Shown piece after piece: positions 31,641-40,940 of a stretch of DNA of 64,000 nt (the first letter of the stretch is position 1; every line of letters begins with the position of its first letter). A program made the translations under genes and the position numbers. Below the pieces are notes generated by a model. The model saw only the letters and a program-made list of their open reading frames with translations, ran no database searches and was not told the DNA's origin. Source of the stretch: Marinirhabdus sp963793275 (GTDB lineage: Bacteria; Bacteroidota; Bacteroidia; Flavobacteriales; Flavobacteriaceae). Where the stretch lies: the NCBI GenBank assembly GCA_963793275.1, contig CAWBZL010000001.1, positions 124,001 to 188,000 of the forward strand, given 5' to 3'.

Positions 31641-33677
31641 TTGGAAAATCATATTTTAAACGAAAAGCAAAAAAAAGCAGTTGAGTTTGACGGGGAGCAT
31701 TTACTTGTATTAGCTGGAGCTGGAACCGGTAAAACCAGATGTATAGTAGGTAGAGCTGCTTATCTTATTGATAAAGGCGTTCAACCCAACAAAATACAAA
31801 TCCTCACCTTTACAAAAAGAGCTGCGAACGAAATTGTTGAAAGAGTAAAAGCTTCTCTCACAGATAATCAAGCAACCAGCTTGAACGGCTCCACCTTTCA
31901 TTCATGGTGTAACCAACTTATTGTGAAATTTCCGAATTTATTCGGTGCTTCTAATTACACTGTTATTGACCCAGATGACCAACAAAGTGTTATGAAAATG
32001 GTTTGTGGGGATCAAGTACTAGAATACAAAGGAATTCGGATAAAACCACAGAAATTAATTGATATCTATTCCTACGGGAGAAACACCAGACAAAATTTAA
32101 CCACTGCAATCCGAGAGAAGGTCTTCAACGGCAAAACAGATGATGAAACTGATGATGAGATCGATATTATTCGACCAAAAATTGCAGTATTACTTAAAGC
32201 ATATCAAACAAAGAAGGGAGAGGGTCATTATATAGATTATGATGATTTATTGCTCATAGTGGCAAATAGATTGAGAAATGATCCTGAAGCTCGTGAAATA
32301 CTCTCCAAAGAGGTAAAGCACTTACTTATAGACGAATTTCAGGATACAAATCCATTACAATGGTTTCTCTTAGAGCCATTCTTGGATATAGCAAAATTTT
32401 ATTGTGTAGGCGACGATGCACAATCCATCTATTCTTTCAGAGGAGCAGATTATAAGAATGTTCACTTATTTAAACAACGAGTGCCAAATTCTGAAACGCT
32501 CATTCTAGATAACAATTACAGATCAACCCAGGAAATCCTGGATGTTTCTAATTGGCTCATTGAAAGATCCCCATTAGATTATAATAAGAAATTAATAGCC
32601 ACGCGAGGGAGCGGAATAAAACCTAAGCTTATAAACGTGGGTAGCCAATGGGAAGAAGCAAATTTTATTGCTGAAAATATTTTAGAGAATTTTACCGAAA
32701 ACAACAAAACATTTTTGGACCATCTCATACTTGCAAAATCTACGTATTATACAAAACCATTGCAGGCTGTATTCATCCAAAAGAAAATCCCGTATGTTAC
32801 GTATGGGGGTAGAAAATTTATGGAAGCGGCCCATATTAAAGATGTTATCTCAGCCCTACGCGTTGTAAATAATATATATGATGAGATTGGCTGGATGCGA
32901 TTTTTAACTTTTTGGGATGGCATTGGTGAGATAAAAGCCGGAAAGTATATTTCGAAAATTTTGGAATATAAAACCCCTTTGGAATGTGCCCAAAACTTAC
33001 AAGATGATATTGGTGGTACAGAAGGTGAAAAGATTGCGGATATTTATAATACTATATTCATAAATGCTGGCAATGTGAAAAAGGCATTACAAGAAACATA
33101 TTCAAAAATGGAATTACCACTTGCTTTTAAATACCGGAAAGACTGGGAAGAAAAAAGAAAAGCAGATTTCCCTGTATTAGAAATGTTAGGAGATAACTAT
33201 GCTACGATTGGGCAACTAATTTCAGAAGGTATTTTAGAGAATGCAAAACAACTTAATGGAAATCCCGTTTTAGAAGGTTCACAAATAAATGAAAGTGAAA
33301 TCAAGGATCACGTCATTATTTCTACGGTGCATTCTGCAAAAGGGTTAGAGTCGGATGTATGTTATGTGCTGAATGTTTCGCCAAAAGTATACCCTAGTCC
33401 CTGGAATCTTGATGATAAAGAAAAACTAGAAGAAGATAGAAGGGTTTTATATGTTGCCTTAACCAGAGCCAAAAACGAATTATATATCACCCGTGATACT
33501 AATTCCATTAGCACGGTTGCTACAAATGAAGGTTCAGATGGGAATTCAAAATATTTCTTAGAGGAGATGCCAGGCACATTGACAGACCAGCTTATAAACC
33601 CGTACACTATAAGTAAGCCACGCGATATTTTAACTCCCAACAAAGTTGATCTATCTGATGGAATGGATTTTTCTTAA
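31641..33677 (+). CDS. UvrD/PcrA-like superfamily 1 DNA helicase
   Basis: 678 residues from a TTG start at 31641 (no ATG fits). Q-motif L-N-E-K-Q-K-K-A-V near 6-14; Walker A G-A-G-T-G-K-T (26-32); motif II L-L-I-D-E-F-Q-D-T; then D-D-A-Q-S-I-Y-S-F-R-G, N-Y-R-S-T and C-terminal V-A-L-T-R-A-K-N-E-L-Y. All SF1A motifs are present. It is a little shorter than PcrA (~730) and paired divergently with a GIY-YIG nuclease rather than the housekeeping locus, so an accessory repair helicase. Confidence 0.92.
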   Translation: MENHILNEKQKKAVEFDGEHLLVLAGAGTGKTRCIVGRAAYLIDKGVQPNKIQILTFTKRAANEIVERVKASLTDNQATSLNGSTFHSWCNQLIVKFPNLFGASNYTVIDPDDQQSVMKMVCGDQVLEYKGIRIKPQKLIDIYSYGRNTRQNLTTAIREKVFNGKTDDETDDEIDIIRPKIAVLLKAYQTKKGEGHYIDYDDLLLIVANRLRNDPEAREILSKEVKHLLIDEFQDTNPLQWFLLEPFLDIAKFYCVGDDAQSIYSFRGADYKNVHLFKQRVPNSETLILDNNYRSTQEILDVSNWLIERSPLDYNKKLIATRGSGIKPKLINVGSQWEEANFIAENILENFTENNKTFLDHLILAKSTYYTKPLQAVFIQKKIPYVTYGGRKFMEAAHIKDVISALRVVNNIYDEIGWMRFLTFWDGIGEIKAGKYISKILEYKTPLECAQNLQDDIGGTEGEKIADIYNTIFINAGNVKKALQETYSKMELPLAFKYRKDWEEKRKADFPVLEMLGDNYATIGQLISEGILENAKQLNGNPVLEGSQINESEIKDHVIISTVHSAKGLESDVCYVLNVSPKVYPSPWNLDDKEKLEEDRRVLYVALTRAKNELYITRDTNSISTVATNEGSDGNSKYFLEEMPGTLTDQLINPYTISKPRDILTPNKVDLSDGMDFS

Positions 33678-33692
33678 TTATTATATTAAGTT

Positions 33693-33714
33693 GTAATAAA
33701 TATTTGGTTATTAC
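33693..33714 (+). terminator. Possible weak terminator hairpin
   Basis: GTAATAA (33693-33699) pairs with TTATTAC (33708-33714), shortly after the helicase stop. AT-rich and without a strong T tail, so uncertain. Confidence 0.3.
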
Positions 33715-33801
33715 TACTTTATCTGGATAGCTTTTACGTTAAACGTATATATTTGTGACAATAATATTAGTTGAGTGTAAGCTCAAAACCAATACTATAA
33801 T

Positions 33802-34089
33802 ATGTACGTAAAAAGCATTTTTCCAAGTATTGAGAAAATAAATGATATACCCTTAGTTGGAGGATTTATCCTAATCATTTTTAGTGCTCTTCCTGGAGCA
33901 TTTTTGACGCTTTATAGTGAATATTTTTCCAATATTGAAGATAATCAGTTTATCATCATAGCATTCTCCAGCTATGTGGTTTGGAATTTTTTATTAATGA
34001 AAATCGGAATAAAAATTTATTTATTCTTTGTTCCAGCTTGGATTTTTTGGGCAATAGTAAGTGTTTTAGTTTTAGGATTTGGCTTATAA
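33802..34089 (+). CDS. Small membrane protein, unknown
   Basis: 95 residues with three hydrophobic segments (G-G-F-I-L-I-I-F-S-A-L-P-G-A-F-L-T; F-I-I-I-A-F-S-S-Y-V-V-W; I-Y-L-F-F-V-P-A-W-I-F-W-A-I-V). No recognised family. Immediately followed by repeat copy 1 (starts 20 nt after the stop), a pattern repeated by the 29-aa ORF at 34395 and repeat copy 2. Confidence 0.6.
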   Translation: MYVKSIFPSIEKINDIPLVGGFILIIFSALPGAFLTLYSEYFSNIEDNQFIIIAFSSYVVWNFLLMKIGIKIYLFFVPAWIFWAIVSVLVLGFGL

Positions 34090-34108
34090 ATTTTAGCAAA
34101 GCCAACAT

Positions 34109-34352
34109 ACAACACCGCATATAATAAAGCGATTCACATTAGGCTATAATTAAATTCCCAAGCTTTATAGAAAAATTAGTACAGCGGATAGTTACGTAAT
34201 GACGGCGCCAGTGTCATCCTCTCACAGAGAAAGCTCGTCGGAGACAGGCGGCTGATTCGCACGCTGCGCTTCCCACTTTCGCTGACGCAAAATGTTGGCA
34301 CTGCCGAAGCTGCCGCTCAAAACCCGCCGTATTATATGCAAAACCGTCGTGC
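34109..34352 (+). repeat. Dispersed intergenic repeat, copy 1 (full length)
   Basis: The first 206 bases (34109-34314) are nearly identical, without net indels, to 34545-34750. The element opens with ACAACACCGCATATAATAA and closes with a GTATTATATGC segment at 34329-34339, an imperfect inverted-repeat pair GCATATAATA/TATTATATGC. A GC-richer middle contrasts with its AT-rich surroundings. No coding capacity is seen. Confidence 0.75.
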
Positions 34353-34394
34353 GCAAGACAACGGATTTAATGATTTATTTTCTAAATTTGAATC

Positions 34395-34484
34395 ATGAGT
34401 AATACTTTTATCATTTTTATTATAGGATTTTTCGTTGGTATCTTCATTTTGTTTAAAATATTCAAGAAGAACAAAAAAGATTAA
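34395..34484 (+). CDS. Single-helix membrane microprotein (29 aa)
   Basis: From ATG 34395: an M-S-N-T start, one hydrophobic helix (F-I-I-F-I-I-G-F-F-V-G-I-F-I-L-F) and a Lys-rich end (K-K-N-K-K-D). Lies between the two repeat copies. Plausible but too short for certainty. Confidence 0.45.
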   Translation: MSNTFIIFIIGFFVGIFILFKIFKKNKKD

Positions 34485-34544
34485 CTCGCATATTCAATTA
34501 GAGGAGATCAAACTTCAAACAACTAGCAGATTCTTGTCCAGCAC

Positions 34545-34750
34545 ACAACACCGCATATAATAAAGCGATTCACATTAGGCTATAATTAAATTCCCAAGCT
34601 TTATAGAAAAAATAGTACAGCGGATAGATTTGTAGTGGAGGCGCCAATGTCTTCCTCTCACAGAGAAAGCTCGTCGGAGACAGGCGGCTGATTCGCACGC
34701 TCCGCTTCCTACTTTCACCGACGCAAAATGTTGCCACTGCCGATGCTACC
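34545..34750 (+). repeat. Dispersed intergenic repeat, copy 2 (3'-truncated)
   Basis: Direct repeat of 34109-34314 at an offset of 436 nt. It lacks the closing inverted-repeat arm present in copy 1. Homology ends at about 34750, 40 nt before the TolC-like stop. Confidence 0.75.
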
Positions 34751-34789
34751 TGGGGATTGGTTCCGCATTGGGTTAGAGATGATGAACAG

Positions 34790-36214
34790 TTACCTCACCT
34801 CATCAAAAGCAATACCTAACACATTGTATAAACCAGCATTTGCATTCAGGAATTTTACGAGTAACTCATTGGCTTTTAAACTGGCCTCTATTAATTTTTG
34901 TTCTCGCGCATTAACCAGAAACAAGGAACTCTCCCCTAATTGAAATTTGCGCTCCTCGGCTGCAACCAGTGTGGTATAGTCCCGAACTATCTCAGAAACC
35001 AACTGGTTTTGAGATTGTAACGAGGTAATTTCTAAACGTACCGAGTTAATTTTGTTCTGTAGGGCAAACGAGGTGGCGTCACGCTCAAAATTGGCATCTT
35101 GTAATTTCAGGGTGGTGAGTTTTAAATCACCACGTTCTTTTCGCAAAAATAGCGGAAAACTTAGTTGCAGTCCGGCTTTATAGTTGGCCGTATTAAAACT
35201 GTTTAGCTGGTCGCCGTCTGGCGTCAAAAAATTATATTGCAGATCTACTTTTGGCAGCAATTTGTTTCGCTTTAGAAACCGGTCTACTTCCAGGCTTGCT
35301 ACCTTAGCATCTATACTCCGAAGTTTGGGGTGATTTGAAAATACGTTTTCGCTAGCTGTGATTCCTTCCAGAAATAAGGAGCTTTGTACCACAGTTTGTG
35401 AAGGAGGTAACGGAATCATACCGTCATTAATAACCACGGGAACCTCATCTACCCAAACATAATTACTGGCTTTTAAAGCTGCTTTTCTCCTTTTTAGCTG
35501 GGCAGCTTCCATATTTAATTTTCTGGTCTGAAGGGTTATCCTTGCTTCTGTACTATCTATCGCCGCCTTGTCACCTTCATCTACGCTTCGTTTTACACCT
35601 TCAAAACGTACTTGAGCATTACTTAAAAAACGCTCATAAATCTCTTGTTCGTTATAAGCTTCAACCCACTCAAAATAAGCTTTACTGGCTTCAAAGATAA
35701 TGTTGTTTACGAGTAAATCTCTTTCGGCTTCGGTCTGGTTCAGAAAGAATTTCGCCTTTTTTAAGTCGGCCATTCTATCGTTTATAAGTAATCCCTGTGC
35801 CAGCGAAAATGAAACACCCGCACTATACAGTCCGTCCTGCGGAACCGTAAGGCTTGGGTCCAAAAATGTTCCGGTATTTTCTTCAAAATTCCCTTTAAAT
35901 TCTATCCCGTACCACGTGGGTATCTTAAAAGCTGCGTTTAATTGATCGTAATATTCGGTGCCTTTAAATTTTTTGCGGTCATAATCCACTTCAATCTTAG
36001 GGTCAAAACTACCTCTTGCGCTTAGCAAATTGGCTTCTCCTACGCTCAATTGTAAATTGGCCTGTTTTACAAGGGGATGGTATTGTTTTACATACCCCAG
36101 ATACTCCTGAAACGTAAGCACACTATCCAGTGGTTTTTCTGAAACCTGAGCCCTTGTAGTACCAGCAATTAAAAAGACACCAACCCATACTATAGTGTTA
36201 CATATTCTTAGCAT
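34790..36214 (-). CDS. TolC-family outer membrane efflux protein
   Basis: 474 residues from ATG 36214 (M-L-R-I-C-N-T), with a signal peptide ending near T-R-A-Q. The longer upstream frame is rejected as it lacks a signal sequence. Two helical TolC repeats: Y-V-K-Q-Y-H-P-L-V-K-Q-A..., and S-N-H-P-K-L-R-S-I-D-A-K at the start of the second. Forms the outer-membrane duct for the HlyD/ABC exporter. Its start overlaps the HlyD 3' end by 17 nt. Confidence 0.9.
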   Translation of the reverse strand: MLRICNTIVWVGVFLIAGTTRAQVSEKPLDSVLTFQEYLGYVKQYHPLVKQANLQLSVGEANLLSARGSFDPKIEVDYDRKKFKGTEYYDQLNAAFKIPTWYGIEFKGNFEENTGTFLDPSLTVPQDGLYSAGVSFSLAQGLLINDRMADLKKAKFFLNQTEAERDLLVNNIIFEASKAYFEWVEAYNEQEIYERFLSNAQVRFEGVKRSVDEGDKAAIDSTEARITLQTRKLNMEAAQLKRRKAALKASNYVWVDEVPVVINDGMIPLPPSQTVVQSSLFLEGITASENVFSNHPKLRSIDAKVASLEVDRFLKRNKLLPKVDLQYNFLTPDGDQLNSFNTANYKAGLQLSFPLFLRKERGDLKLTTLKLQDANFERDATSFALQNKINSVRLEITSLQSQNQLVSEIVRDYTTLVAAEERKFQLGESSLFLVNAREQKLIEASLKANELLVKFLNANAGLYNVLGIAFDEVR

Positions 36215-37568
36215 ATCCGTTCTGTTTTTTGGGTGTTTCAGCAGTTGTAGGCGTGTAATAATTAGGTGGAAAACCGTTGAGCTGTCGCCATATTTCATAC
36301 CAGATTGGCACATCTTCCAGTAAAGCAATCGTATACGCGCCAGATCCTACACGGATGTTTTCTGGCCAGGGTTCGGCCTGCTCATCCGGAGCTATCAAAA
36401 CCCTAAATTTTCCGTTAGCACTAATAAAGGTTTCTACTGCAACCACTTTTCCACCATAGGTTCCAAATGAGGCATTGGGCCATCCGCTAAAGAAAATAGC
36501 CGGCCATCCATCAAACTGAATACGTACTTCTTCCCCTAAATGAATTAACGGTAAATCTATAGGATTTACGAATGTCTCTACTGCCAGGTCATAGTCTGCG
36601 GGCATAATATTAACCAGGCGCTCGCCCTCTTTAAATGTCTCTCCCAATCCGGCACGTATCGCTTTGTTTATATAGCCATTTTGTGGCGCCGTTATATAGT
36701 ACATTGCATTACGCATTTCGTAATTTGTAGATTGATTTTCAAGTTTTTGAACTTCTGCAACCGCTTCAAACTGGCTGGACTCTGCTGTAAACCTATCGCT
36801 GCTTGCTTTGGCAATTTTATCTGCATACTCTGCGGCTACACGGCTTATTTCTACCTGCGCATTTATCACCTCATTCTGGCTGGACAAGTATTTATTTTGC
36901 TGTGAAATAAGTTTGGCTTCCGTTTCCTGAGTTTTTAAACGCTTTTCCTCTACGTCTACAACAGATTTTAATCCTTCATTTTGCAGTGTTTCAGTACGTT
37001 CAAATTGTCTTTCGGCTATGTCCAGATTGGTTTTTGCAGCAATTAGATCTATACTATCGCTTTTTACTTTTAGACGGGCTTGTTTTAATTTATTTTCAGC
37101 TTGCTGTAACTTCAAAGCGCGTTCCTGATTTAAGGCACCTATCTGGTTTTTTAATGCTGAAATTTTACCGTCATAAGAAACCACAGATTGTGATTTTGCA
37201 TCGCGCTGTGCATTGGTTCTTTCTACCAGTCTGGGATCCTGATATTCAGTTTTTATTTCAGAAATAAATAAAATAGTATCCCCTTTAGCTACGTAATCTC
37301 CCTCTCTTACAAACCATTGCTCAATACGTCCCGGAATTTGAGACTGAATAGTTTGCGGTCTTTGACCCGGAGTAAGTGTTGTGATATAACCACTACCTGT
37401 AACGTTTTGCGTCCAGGGAAGAAACAAAATGATGATAGTAATTATACCGAAAGCAAGTAAAAATCTATTAAACATTTTATGATGCCTTGTTTTAAAAGCT
37501 TTTGAAAATGCGCTATATCCTTCCAGGGTCACTTTCTTACTAAGTTGATTATGTGAAATATTAAGCAT
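36198..37568 (-). CDS. HlyD-family membrane fusion protein
   Basis: 456 residues. One N-terminal membrane helix (about 33-52), a biotinyl-lipoyl-like beta segment (I-E-Q-W-F-V-R-E-G-D-Y-V-A-K-G-D-T-I-L), a long coiled coil (~120-270) and a second lipoyl half (A-P-Q-N-G-Y-I-N-K-A-I-R-A-G). Periplasmic adaptor between the inner-membrane ABC protein and the TolC-like channel. It overlaps the ABC gene by 8 nt and the TolC-like gene by 17 nt. Confidence 0.92.
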   Translation of the reverse strand: MLNISHNQLSKKVTLEGYSAFSKAFKTRHHKMFNRFLLAFGIITIIILFLPWTQNVTGSGYITTLTPGQRPQTIQSQIPGRIEQWFVREGDYVAKGDTILFISEIKTEYQDPRLVERTNAQRDAKSQSVVSYDGKISALKNQIGALNQERALKLQQAENKLKQARLKVKSDSIDLIAAKTNLDIAERQFERTETLQNEGLKSVVDVEEKRLKTQETEAKLISQQNKYLSSQNEVINAQVEISRVAAEYADKIAKASSDRFTAESSQFEAVAEVQKLENQSTNYEMRNAMYYITAPQNGYINKAIRAGLGETFKEGERLVNIMPADYDLAVETFVNPIDLPLIHLGEEVRIQFDGWPAIFFSGWPNASFGTYGGKVVAVETFISANGKFRVLIAPDEQAEPWPENIRVGSGAYTIALLEDVPIWYEIWRQLNGFPPNYYTPTTAETPKKQNGYAKNM

Positions 37569-39228
37569 TTGTGTTGTGTATTAAGGTTCCGTTATCTAAT
37601 AGAATAGTTTTTGTACAATGCTTCCGCCATAAGGGATTGCGGGAAGACACTACAATAGCCCAGGGATGGGTAACATCTGTTAAGTACTCAATGATTGTTT
37701 GAGCCTCTTTCTGTTCAAAATTTTCCAAAGGATCTTTGAGTAGTAGTAATTCCGGATTGTGAACAATAGCACGCGCTATCACAATCTTTTTAGCAATTGT
37801 GTTTGGTATTTGCTGTCCTTCGGGATAGATTACGGTTTGCAGGCCATTAGGTTGCTTTTTTATAAACGCCAGCAATCCTAGTCTCTCTAAAACCTCGTGG
37901 ATGCGCTCTCTGGAAATGGTAGTATCGCCAAAAGTTATATTTTCAAGTAAAGATCCCTCAAAAGGATGTTGCTCGGGAAGGACCTGTCCCACTTTAGACC
38001 GGTATTTGTTAGGCCAGATTCCTTTTATGGAGGTATTATTTATATATAAAGATCCGCTACTGGGAAATTTTATTCCGGACAATACTTTCAACAAGGTAGA
38101 TTTACCAGATCCTGAGGCTCCATCCAGTAAAACGCGCTCTTTGGTTTCAATTAAAAAGCTAATATTTTTTAGAATTGACGCACCATCTGGCGTAGAATAA
38201 CTTACCTGGTCCAATTCAACTTTTAAAGGTTGTGGCGTTTCAAAAGGATTGATTCCATCCTGTAATTCCAATTCTTTATCCACTACCTGCCCAATTTTTT
38301 CCAGAGCAGTAAGCACATCATAAAACGTTTCCAATCCTGTGATCAGTTTTTCTACCGAAGCTATCACCAATAGAATAATAATTTCCGCAGCTACAAACTG
38401 ACCGATATTCATTTCCTGATTCAGCACCAATAATCCACCAATAACCAGTAATCCGGCAGTGACGAGCACTTTAAAACCAACCATTTGTATAAACTGTAAT
38501 AACAACACACTAAAGTGACTTTCGCGTGCACTTAGATATTCTGTAGTTAATGCGTCGTTACGTTCCATGGCAAGCGTAGTATTTCCCGAAAGTTTAAAGC
38601 TTAGTACAGACCTGGCGATCTCCTGAATCCAATGCGCCACCTTATACTTGTTTTTAGATTCCTCTAAGCTGGTTTCTAATCCTTTTCTGGCGGTAAATCT
38701 AAAAACGATATATATTAGAATAACCAGTAAAACACCATAAACAATAAAGAATGGATGGTAAAAAGAAAGTAGTAGCAGTCCAAACACAATCTGTAAAATG
38801 GCCGCGGGAAAATCTATCAGAATTTTCGAGAGTCCTTTCTGCACTATGAGTGTATCAAAAAATCTGTTGGCCAGTTCCGGCGGATAGAGATCCCGTAATT
38901 CACTATTTTTTATTTTCGGAAATCGGTAGGCAAATTCGAATGAGGAACGGGTAAATATTTTTTGTTGAATATTTTCTAAAATCCTTATTTGCATTAATTG
39001 TAACGTTCCCTGAAAAGCGACTCCCAATGTAACCAACACAACTAGAACAATCCAGGATGAAGAAATTTGTGCTCCCTGGATCAGGTTAATAATAGCCTGA
39101 ATTCCTAATGGGAGCGAAAGTGCCACGAGTCCTGCAAAAATGGCGTAATATATTATTTGTTTTATATCGCGTTTGTCTAACTCTAAAAGACCTACAAAGC
39201 GTTGCCAGGGTGAAATAGGTTTTTTCAT
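37561..39228 (-). CDS. ABC exporter (TMD-NBD) with degenerate ATPase motifs
   Basis: 555 residues: six-helix exporter membrane domain (~25-310) and an NBD (~330-555). Walker A G-A-S-G-S-G-K-S-T is intact. The signature position reads I-P-N-T-I instead of L-S-G-G-Q, Walker B reads L-L-L-L-K-D-P without the catalytic Glu, and the H-loop position is Ser (V-V-S-S-R-N). No C39 peptidase domain. Type I-like export with TolC/HlyD partners, but ATP hydrolysis by this protein alone is doubtful. Its start overlaps the TetR stop by 1 nt (TAATG). Confidence 0.9.
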   Translation of the reverse strand: MKKPISPWQRFVGLLELDKRDIKQIIYYAIFAGLVALSLPLGIQAIINLIQGAQISSSWIVLVVLVTLGVAFQGTLQLMQIRILENIQQKIFTRSSFEFAYRFPKIKNSELRDLYPPELANRFFDTLIVQKGLSKILIDFPAAILQIVFGLLLLSFYHPFFIVYGVLLVILIYIVFRFTARKGLETSLEESKNKYKVAHWIQEIARSVLSFKLSGNTTLAMERNDALTTEYLSARESHFSVLLLQFIQMVGFKVLVTAGLLVIGGLLVLNQEMNIGQFVAAEIIILLVIASVEKLITGLETFYDVLTALEKIGQVVDKELELQDGINPFETPQPLKVELDQVSYSTPDGASILKNISFLIETKERVLLDGASGSGKSTLLKVLSGIKFPSSGSLYINNTSIKGIWPNKYRSKVGQVLPEQHPFEGSLLENITFGDTTISRERIHEVLERLGLLAFIKKQPNGLQTVIYPEGQQIPNTIAKKIVIARAIVHNPELLLLKDPLENFEQKEAQTIIEYLTDVTHPWAIVVSSRNPLWRKHCTKTILLDNGTLIHNTNA

Positions 39229-39929
39229 TATACAGTTACATTTAGTGCGTTAAAAACAAGGTGTGTATAAAAATTTGTTGGCGTAATTGTTTTGTTACAA
39301 TTTGTAATAGAGGGAAAGTGATCCTTCAAAAAATACTGGTGTAAAGATCCTTCTACCACCGTGCTTGCCAGAGAAGCAGGATATGGATAATCCGACTTTA
39401 AACCAAGTATGGCGTCCTTTACTCTGGAAATAAGTCTTTTATAAATAGCAAAGTATCCTTCCCGGTTTTCTTCATCTACATCTTTGGTTAGAAAAGACTT
39501 CGAATATTCGTTTATAATAATGGTGTTCAGTTTTATCTCGTTAATATGAGAAAAATCAGAATCTTCAACGATAGACATTGTAATGATTTCGATGGTTGTT
39601 TTGAGTTTTTCCTGCGCATTGGTTACACTAAAGGTTTTTAATACCAACTGATATTCCAGCCAGGCCCAATACCAAGAAGCCAGGTACAATAATAGCTTGT
39701 GTTTATTTTCAAAATAACGATATACGGAAGCCTCGGGAGACTTAATTGTTTCTCCCAGCTTCCGAAAGGTAAACGCCTCGAAACCTATTTCATCAATAAG
39801 TATAATGCTATACTCAATAATTCGTTTTCCTAAAGCCGACGACTCCGGGTCTTTTAAATATGTTTTATCGTTTACTTTAATCTGAAAATTTTTCAATAAT
39901 TCTTTCATCACTTCTAAATTTGAATCCAA
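39228..39929 (-). CDS. TetR-family transcriptional regulator
   Basis: 233 residues. N-terminal HTH (about 35-80) with F-E-A-F-T-F-R-K-L-G-E-T-I-K-S-P-E-A-S-V-Y-R-Y-F-E-N-K-H-K-L; the rest is a helical ligand domain. First gene of the ABC/HlyD/TolC operon (translationally coupled), so an autoregulated local repressor. Confidence 0.92.
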   Translation of the reverse strand: MDSNLEVMKELLKNFQIKVNDKTYLKDPESSALGKRIIEYSIILIDEIGFEAFTFRKLGETIKSPEASVYRYFENKHKLLLYLASWYWAWLEYQLVLKTFSVTNAQEKLKTTIEIITMSIVEDSDFSHINEIKLNTIIINEYSKSFLTKDVDEENREGYFAIYKRLISRVKDAILGLKSDYPYPASLASTVVEGSLHQYFLKDHFPSITNCNKTITPTNFYTHLVFNALNVTV

Positions 39930-40023
39930 AAGTAATAGTATTACTATTATTATAAAATAGTTTAACTATTTATTAAGAAAGTAAAGCAATTAAAAAAGTA
40001 ATTTTATTGAAAAATAATAAGAT

Positions 40024-40338
40024 ATGATGACACTTCAGGTAATATCCAGGCAAGCACCATTGCTTGAAGAAATAGCGACTTTTTTATTGAGGGAGCAACT
40101 CATTGGCAATGCTATGATAACAGAGTCCCTTATATACAAGGAAATAAAAGATGGAGTTATTGAAACAACGGAACGGTTTGCGCTTAAATGCATCACAAAA
40201 TCATTGTTATTTAATACCATAAATGAAAAACTACGCGAGCGTTACAAGGAGAGAACACCGCTAATTTATTCTGAACCTATTATCATGATAGACCCACTGC
40301 AAACCGAGGAAATCATTGAAAAGCTAGTAAAAGTATAA
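40024..40338 (+). CDS. CutA-like divalent-ion tolerance family protein
   Basis: 104 residues (ATG at 40024 or 40027). L-L-R-E-Q-L-I-G-N-A-M-I-T-E-S-L-I-Y-K-E-I-K-D-G-V-I corresponds in layout to CutA1's A-A-C-V-N ... S-x-Y-x-W-x-G-x-I segment, and a following phenyl/Leu-rich helix then P-L-I-Y-S-E-P-I fits the end of the ferredoxin-like fold. The Trp is missing, so assignment is tentative. Confidence 0.55.
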   Translation: MMTLQVISRQAPLLEEIATFLLREQLIGNAMITESLIYKEIKDGVIETTERFALKCITKSLLFNTINEKLRERYKERTPLIYSEPIIMIDPLQTEEIIEKLVKV

Positions 40339-40347
40339 TTTTTTACA

Positions 40348-40383
40348 CAAAAAAACCCGTCTCTTTCGAGACAGGCTATTTTT
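40348..40383 (+). terminator. Terminator hairpin (bidirectional)
   Basis: CCxGTCTC-TTTC-GAGACxGG core flanked by an A-run and CTATTTTT. It lies between the convergent CutA-like and cold-shock genes and can serve both. Confidence 0.75.
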
Positions 40384-40399
40384 GTAGTTTTTATGGTGC

Positions 40400-40591
40400 T
40401 TAAACCAGCTTTACGCGAACGGCTGTAATACCTTTACGGCCCATTTCTTCTTCAAATTCTACATTGTCATCCTCTCTAATATCATCTACCAGGTTGGTTG
40501 TGTGTACAAATACATCATCTCCACCATCGTTAGGTGTGATAAATCCGAATCCTTTTGCGTTGTTAAAAAACTTTACTGTTCCTTCTTTCAT
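40400..40591 (-). CDS. Cold-shock domain protein
   Basis: 63 residues, a single CSD: K-E-G-T-V-K-F-F-N-N-A-K-G-F-G-F-I-T (RNP1) and D-V-F-V-H (RNP2). Acidic, RNA/ssDNA-binding. A ~340-nt AT-rich upstream region could hold a long 5' UTR as in other csp genes. Confidence 0.95.
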   Translation of the reverse strand: MKEGTVKFFNNAKGFGFITPNDGGDDVFVHTTNLVDDIREDDNVEFEEEMGRKGITAVRVKLV

Positions 40592-40887
40592 TTTGGTACT
40601 CTTTAAAATTATATGTTATTAAAATTTTCATTTCAAAAACTGAAACAAAAACCGAAATGCACTTTGCTGAAATAAACAGACAAAAATCATACATCGCTAA
40701 CTTGACAAAGCACAATCATACTATATGACGGTAACTTTAAAAGCTTCGGAAAAAAAAGAAAGGGATGGATTAATTACTCTAGAAGGGTACTATATAATAC
40801 AAGCGTATTCACTTTTTAACAATGCAAACGTAGGTTAAATAAATGACTTCGTGCGCTTTTTGGCTTTTAATTGGGAAAGCAGGCAGT
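40592..40887. other. AT-rich intergenic region upstream of cold-shock gene
   Basis: Promoter and leader of the cold-shock gene. No ORF with coding character and no palindrome of the TGAY-N4-RTCA type were found. Confidence 0.4.
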
Positions 40888-40920
40888 AAAAAAACCACCC
40901 AAGATGAGTGGTTTTATTAT
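40888..40920 (-). terminator. Terminator hairpin
   Basis: AAAACCAC (40891-40898) pairs with GTGGTTTT (40908-40915). Downstream of the gene at 40941 on the minus strand, with a T-run formed by the preceding A tract. Confidence 0.75.
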
Positions 40921-40940
40921 ATTCTTACGATTTCTTGTTG

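Noticed and set aside
34109..34750. Calling the repeats true integron attC sites
   Set aside because: Ends only loosely resemble the core-site consensus and no integrase is in the window; kept as a hypothesis only.
36215..36328. 38-codon N-terminal extension of the TolC-like protein
   Set aside because: It overlaps the HlyD gene and would hide the evident signal peptide starting at 36214.
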